This document shows positions 6,263 to 6,446 of a DNA stretch of 6,446 bases, in pieces. Numbering within the stretch: position 1 is the first letter of the stretch; each line of letters opens with the position of its first letter. A program made the translations under genes and the position numbers. The DNA lies in assembly GCA_029548025.1 (NCBI GenBank), contig JAKPOE010000306.1:1-6446 (forward strand), read 5' to 3'. Origin of the DNA: Spirochaetota bacterium (GTDB lineage: Bacteria > Spirochaetota > UBA4802 > UB4802). A model generated the notes under the pieces. That model saw nothing but the letters and a program-made list of their open reading frames with translations, was not told where the DNA came from and did not search any database.

Positions 6263-6446
6263 ATGGATACCCATAACATCTTTATTCCCTTTAATAAACC
6301 ACCACATACCGGCAACGAAGAGCAATACATAAAACAGGCATTGCAAAGCGGTAAAATTTCTGGCGATGGCAAATTTGGCAACCTGTGCGAGCAATGGTTC
6401 CAATCGCAACTGCAGTGTAAGCGCACACTGCTTACCTCTTCATGCA
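6263..6446 (+). CDS. wecE: dTDP-4-amino-4,6-dideoxygalactose transaminase, WecE/RffA type (3' partial)
   Basis: An open frame begins with ATG at 6263 and runs off the window end after 61 codons. The residues match the start of WecE/RffA, a PLP-dependent DegT/DnrJ/EryC1 aminotransferase that converts dTDP-4-keto-6-deoxy-D-glucose to dTDP-4-amino-4,6-dideoxy-D-galactose. E. coli WecE, recalled from memory, shares the IPFN-x-PP opening (here IPFNKPP, 8-14), the SGK-x-x-GDG segment (SGKISGDG, 29-36) and LLT-x-SC (LLTSSC, 56-61). The PLP-binding lysine lies beyond the window. No Shine-Dalgarno site is visible in the 47-base gap before it. The GC content, about 48% over 6301-6446, is clearly above the genes upstream. 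The wecE assignment rests on the N-terminus alone; another DegT-family 4-aminotransferase is the main alternative. Confidence 0.82.
   Translation, partial: MDTHNIFIPFNKPPHTGNEEQYIKQALQSGKISGDGKFGNLCEQWFQSQLQCKRTLLTSSC

Noticed and set aside
6196..6426. Antisense frames of 76 and 60 codons at the right end, with hydrophobic stretches
   Set aside because: They are opposite the clear WecE N-terminus, and the hydrophobic look comes from the reverse complement of the AT-rich gap.
1..6446. CRISPR array, tRNA, insertion sequence, toxin-antitoxin or defence genes
   Set aside because: No direct-repeat array, tRNA-like fold, transposase motif or terminal inverted repeat was seen; nearly all bases lie in the seven glycan-type genes.

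Overview
The window is a run of seven closely packed genes, all on the + strand. It reads as part of a cell-surface glycan (O-antigen, capsule or exopolysaccharide) biosynthesis operon. The DNA is AT-rich: hand-counted 60-base samples mostly fall at 18-35% GC. Several starts lack a convincing Shine-Dalgarno sequence. The lineage of the proteins, notably the WecE-type aminotransferase, suggests a Bacteroidota-like organism. That assignment is an inference from style; there is no rRNA or marker gene to confirm it.

Layout: (1) 1-660, the C-terminal part of a membrane-anchored GT2 glycosyltransferase whose 5' end lies outside the window. (2) 665-1804, a Gfo/Idh/MocA oxidoreductase. (3) 1801-2868, an FkbM-type methyltransferase with an extra N-terminal domain, overlapping gene 2 by ATGA. 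(4) 2913-3659, a second, unrelated SAM methyltransferase with a hydrophobic tail. (5) 3665-5008, a class II (plant/Mycobacterium-type) DAHP synthase. (6) 5040-6215, an ATP-grasp ligase. (7) 6263-6446, the first 61 codons of a WecE/RffA-type dTDP-4-keto-6-deoxyglucose aminotransferase, cut by the window end. The gaps between genes are 4, -4, 44, 5, 31 and 47 bases, which fits one transcript. No convincing promoter, terminator, RNA gene, repeat array or mobile element was seen.

How the genes may work together: the glycosyltransferase, aminotransferase and oxidoreductase fit the making and transfer of an unusual sugar, and the two methyltransferases would decorate it. The odd member is the DAHP synthase, normally the first enzyme of aromatic amino-acid synthesis. 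Here it sits in a sugar locus next to an ATP-grasp ligase and a gene for a 4-amino sugar. The most interesting hypothesis is that a DAHP- or shikimate-derived carboxylic acid is made and coupled by the ATP-grasp enzyme, for example to the amine of a 4-amino-4,6-dideoxy sugar. Nothing in the window proves this coupling.
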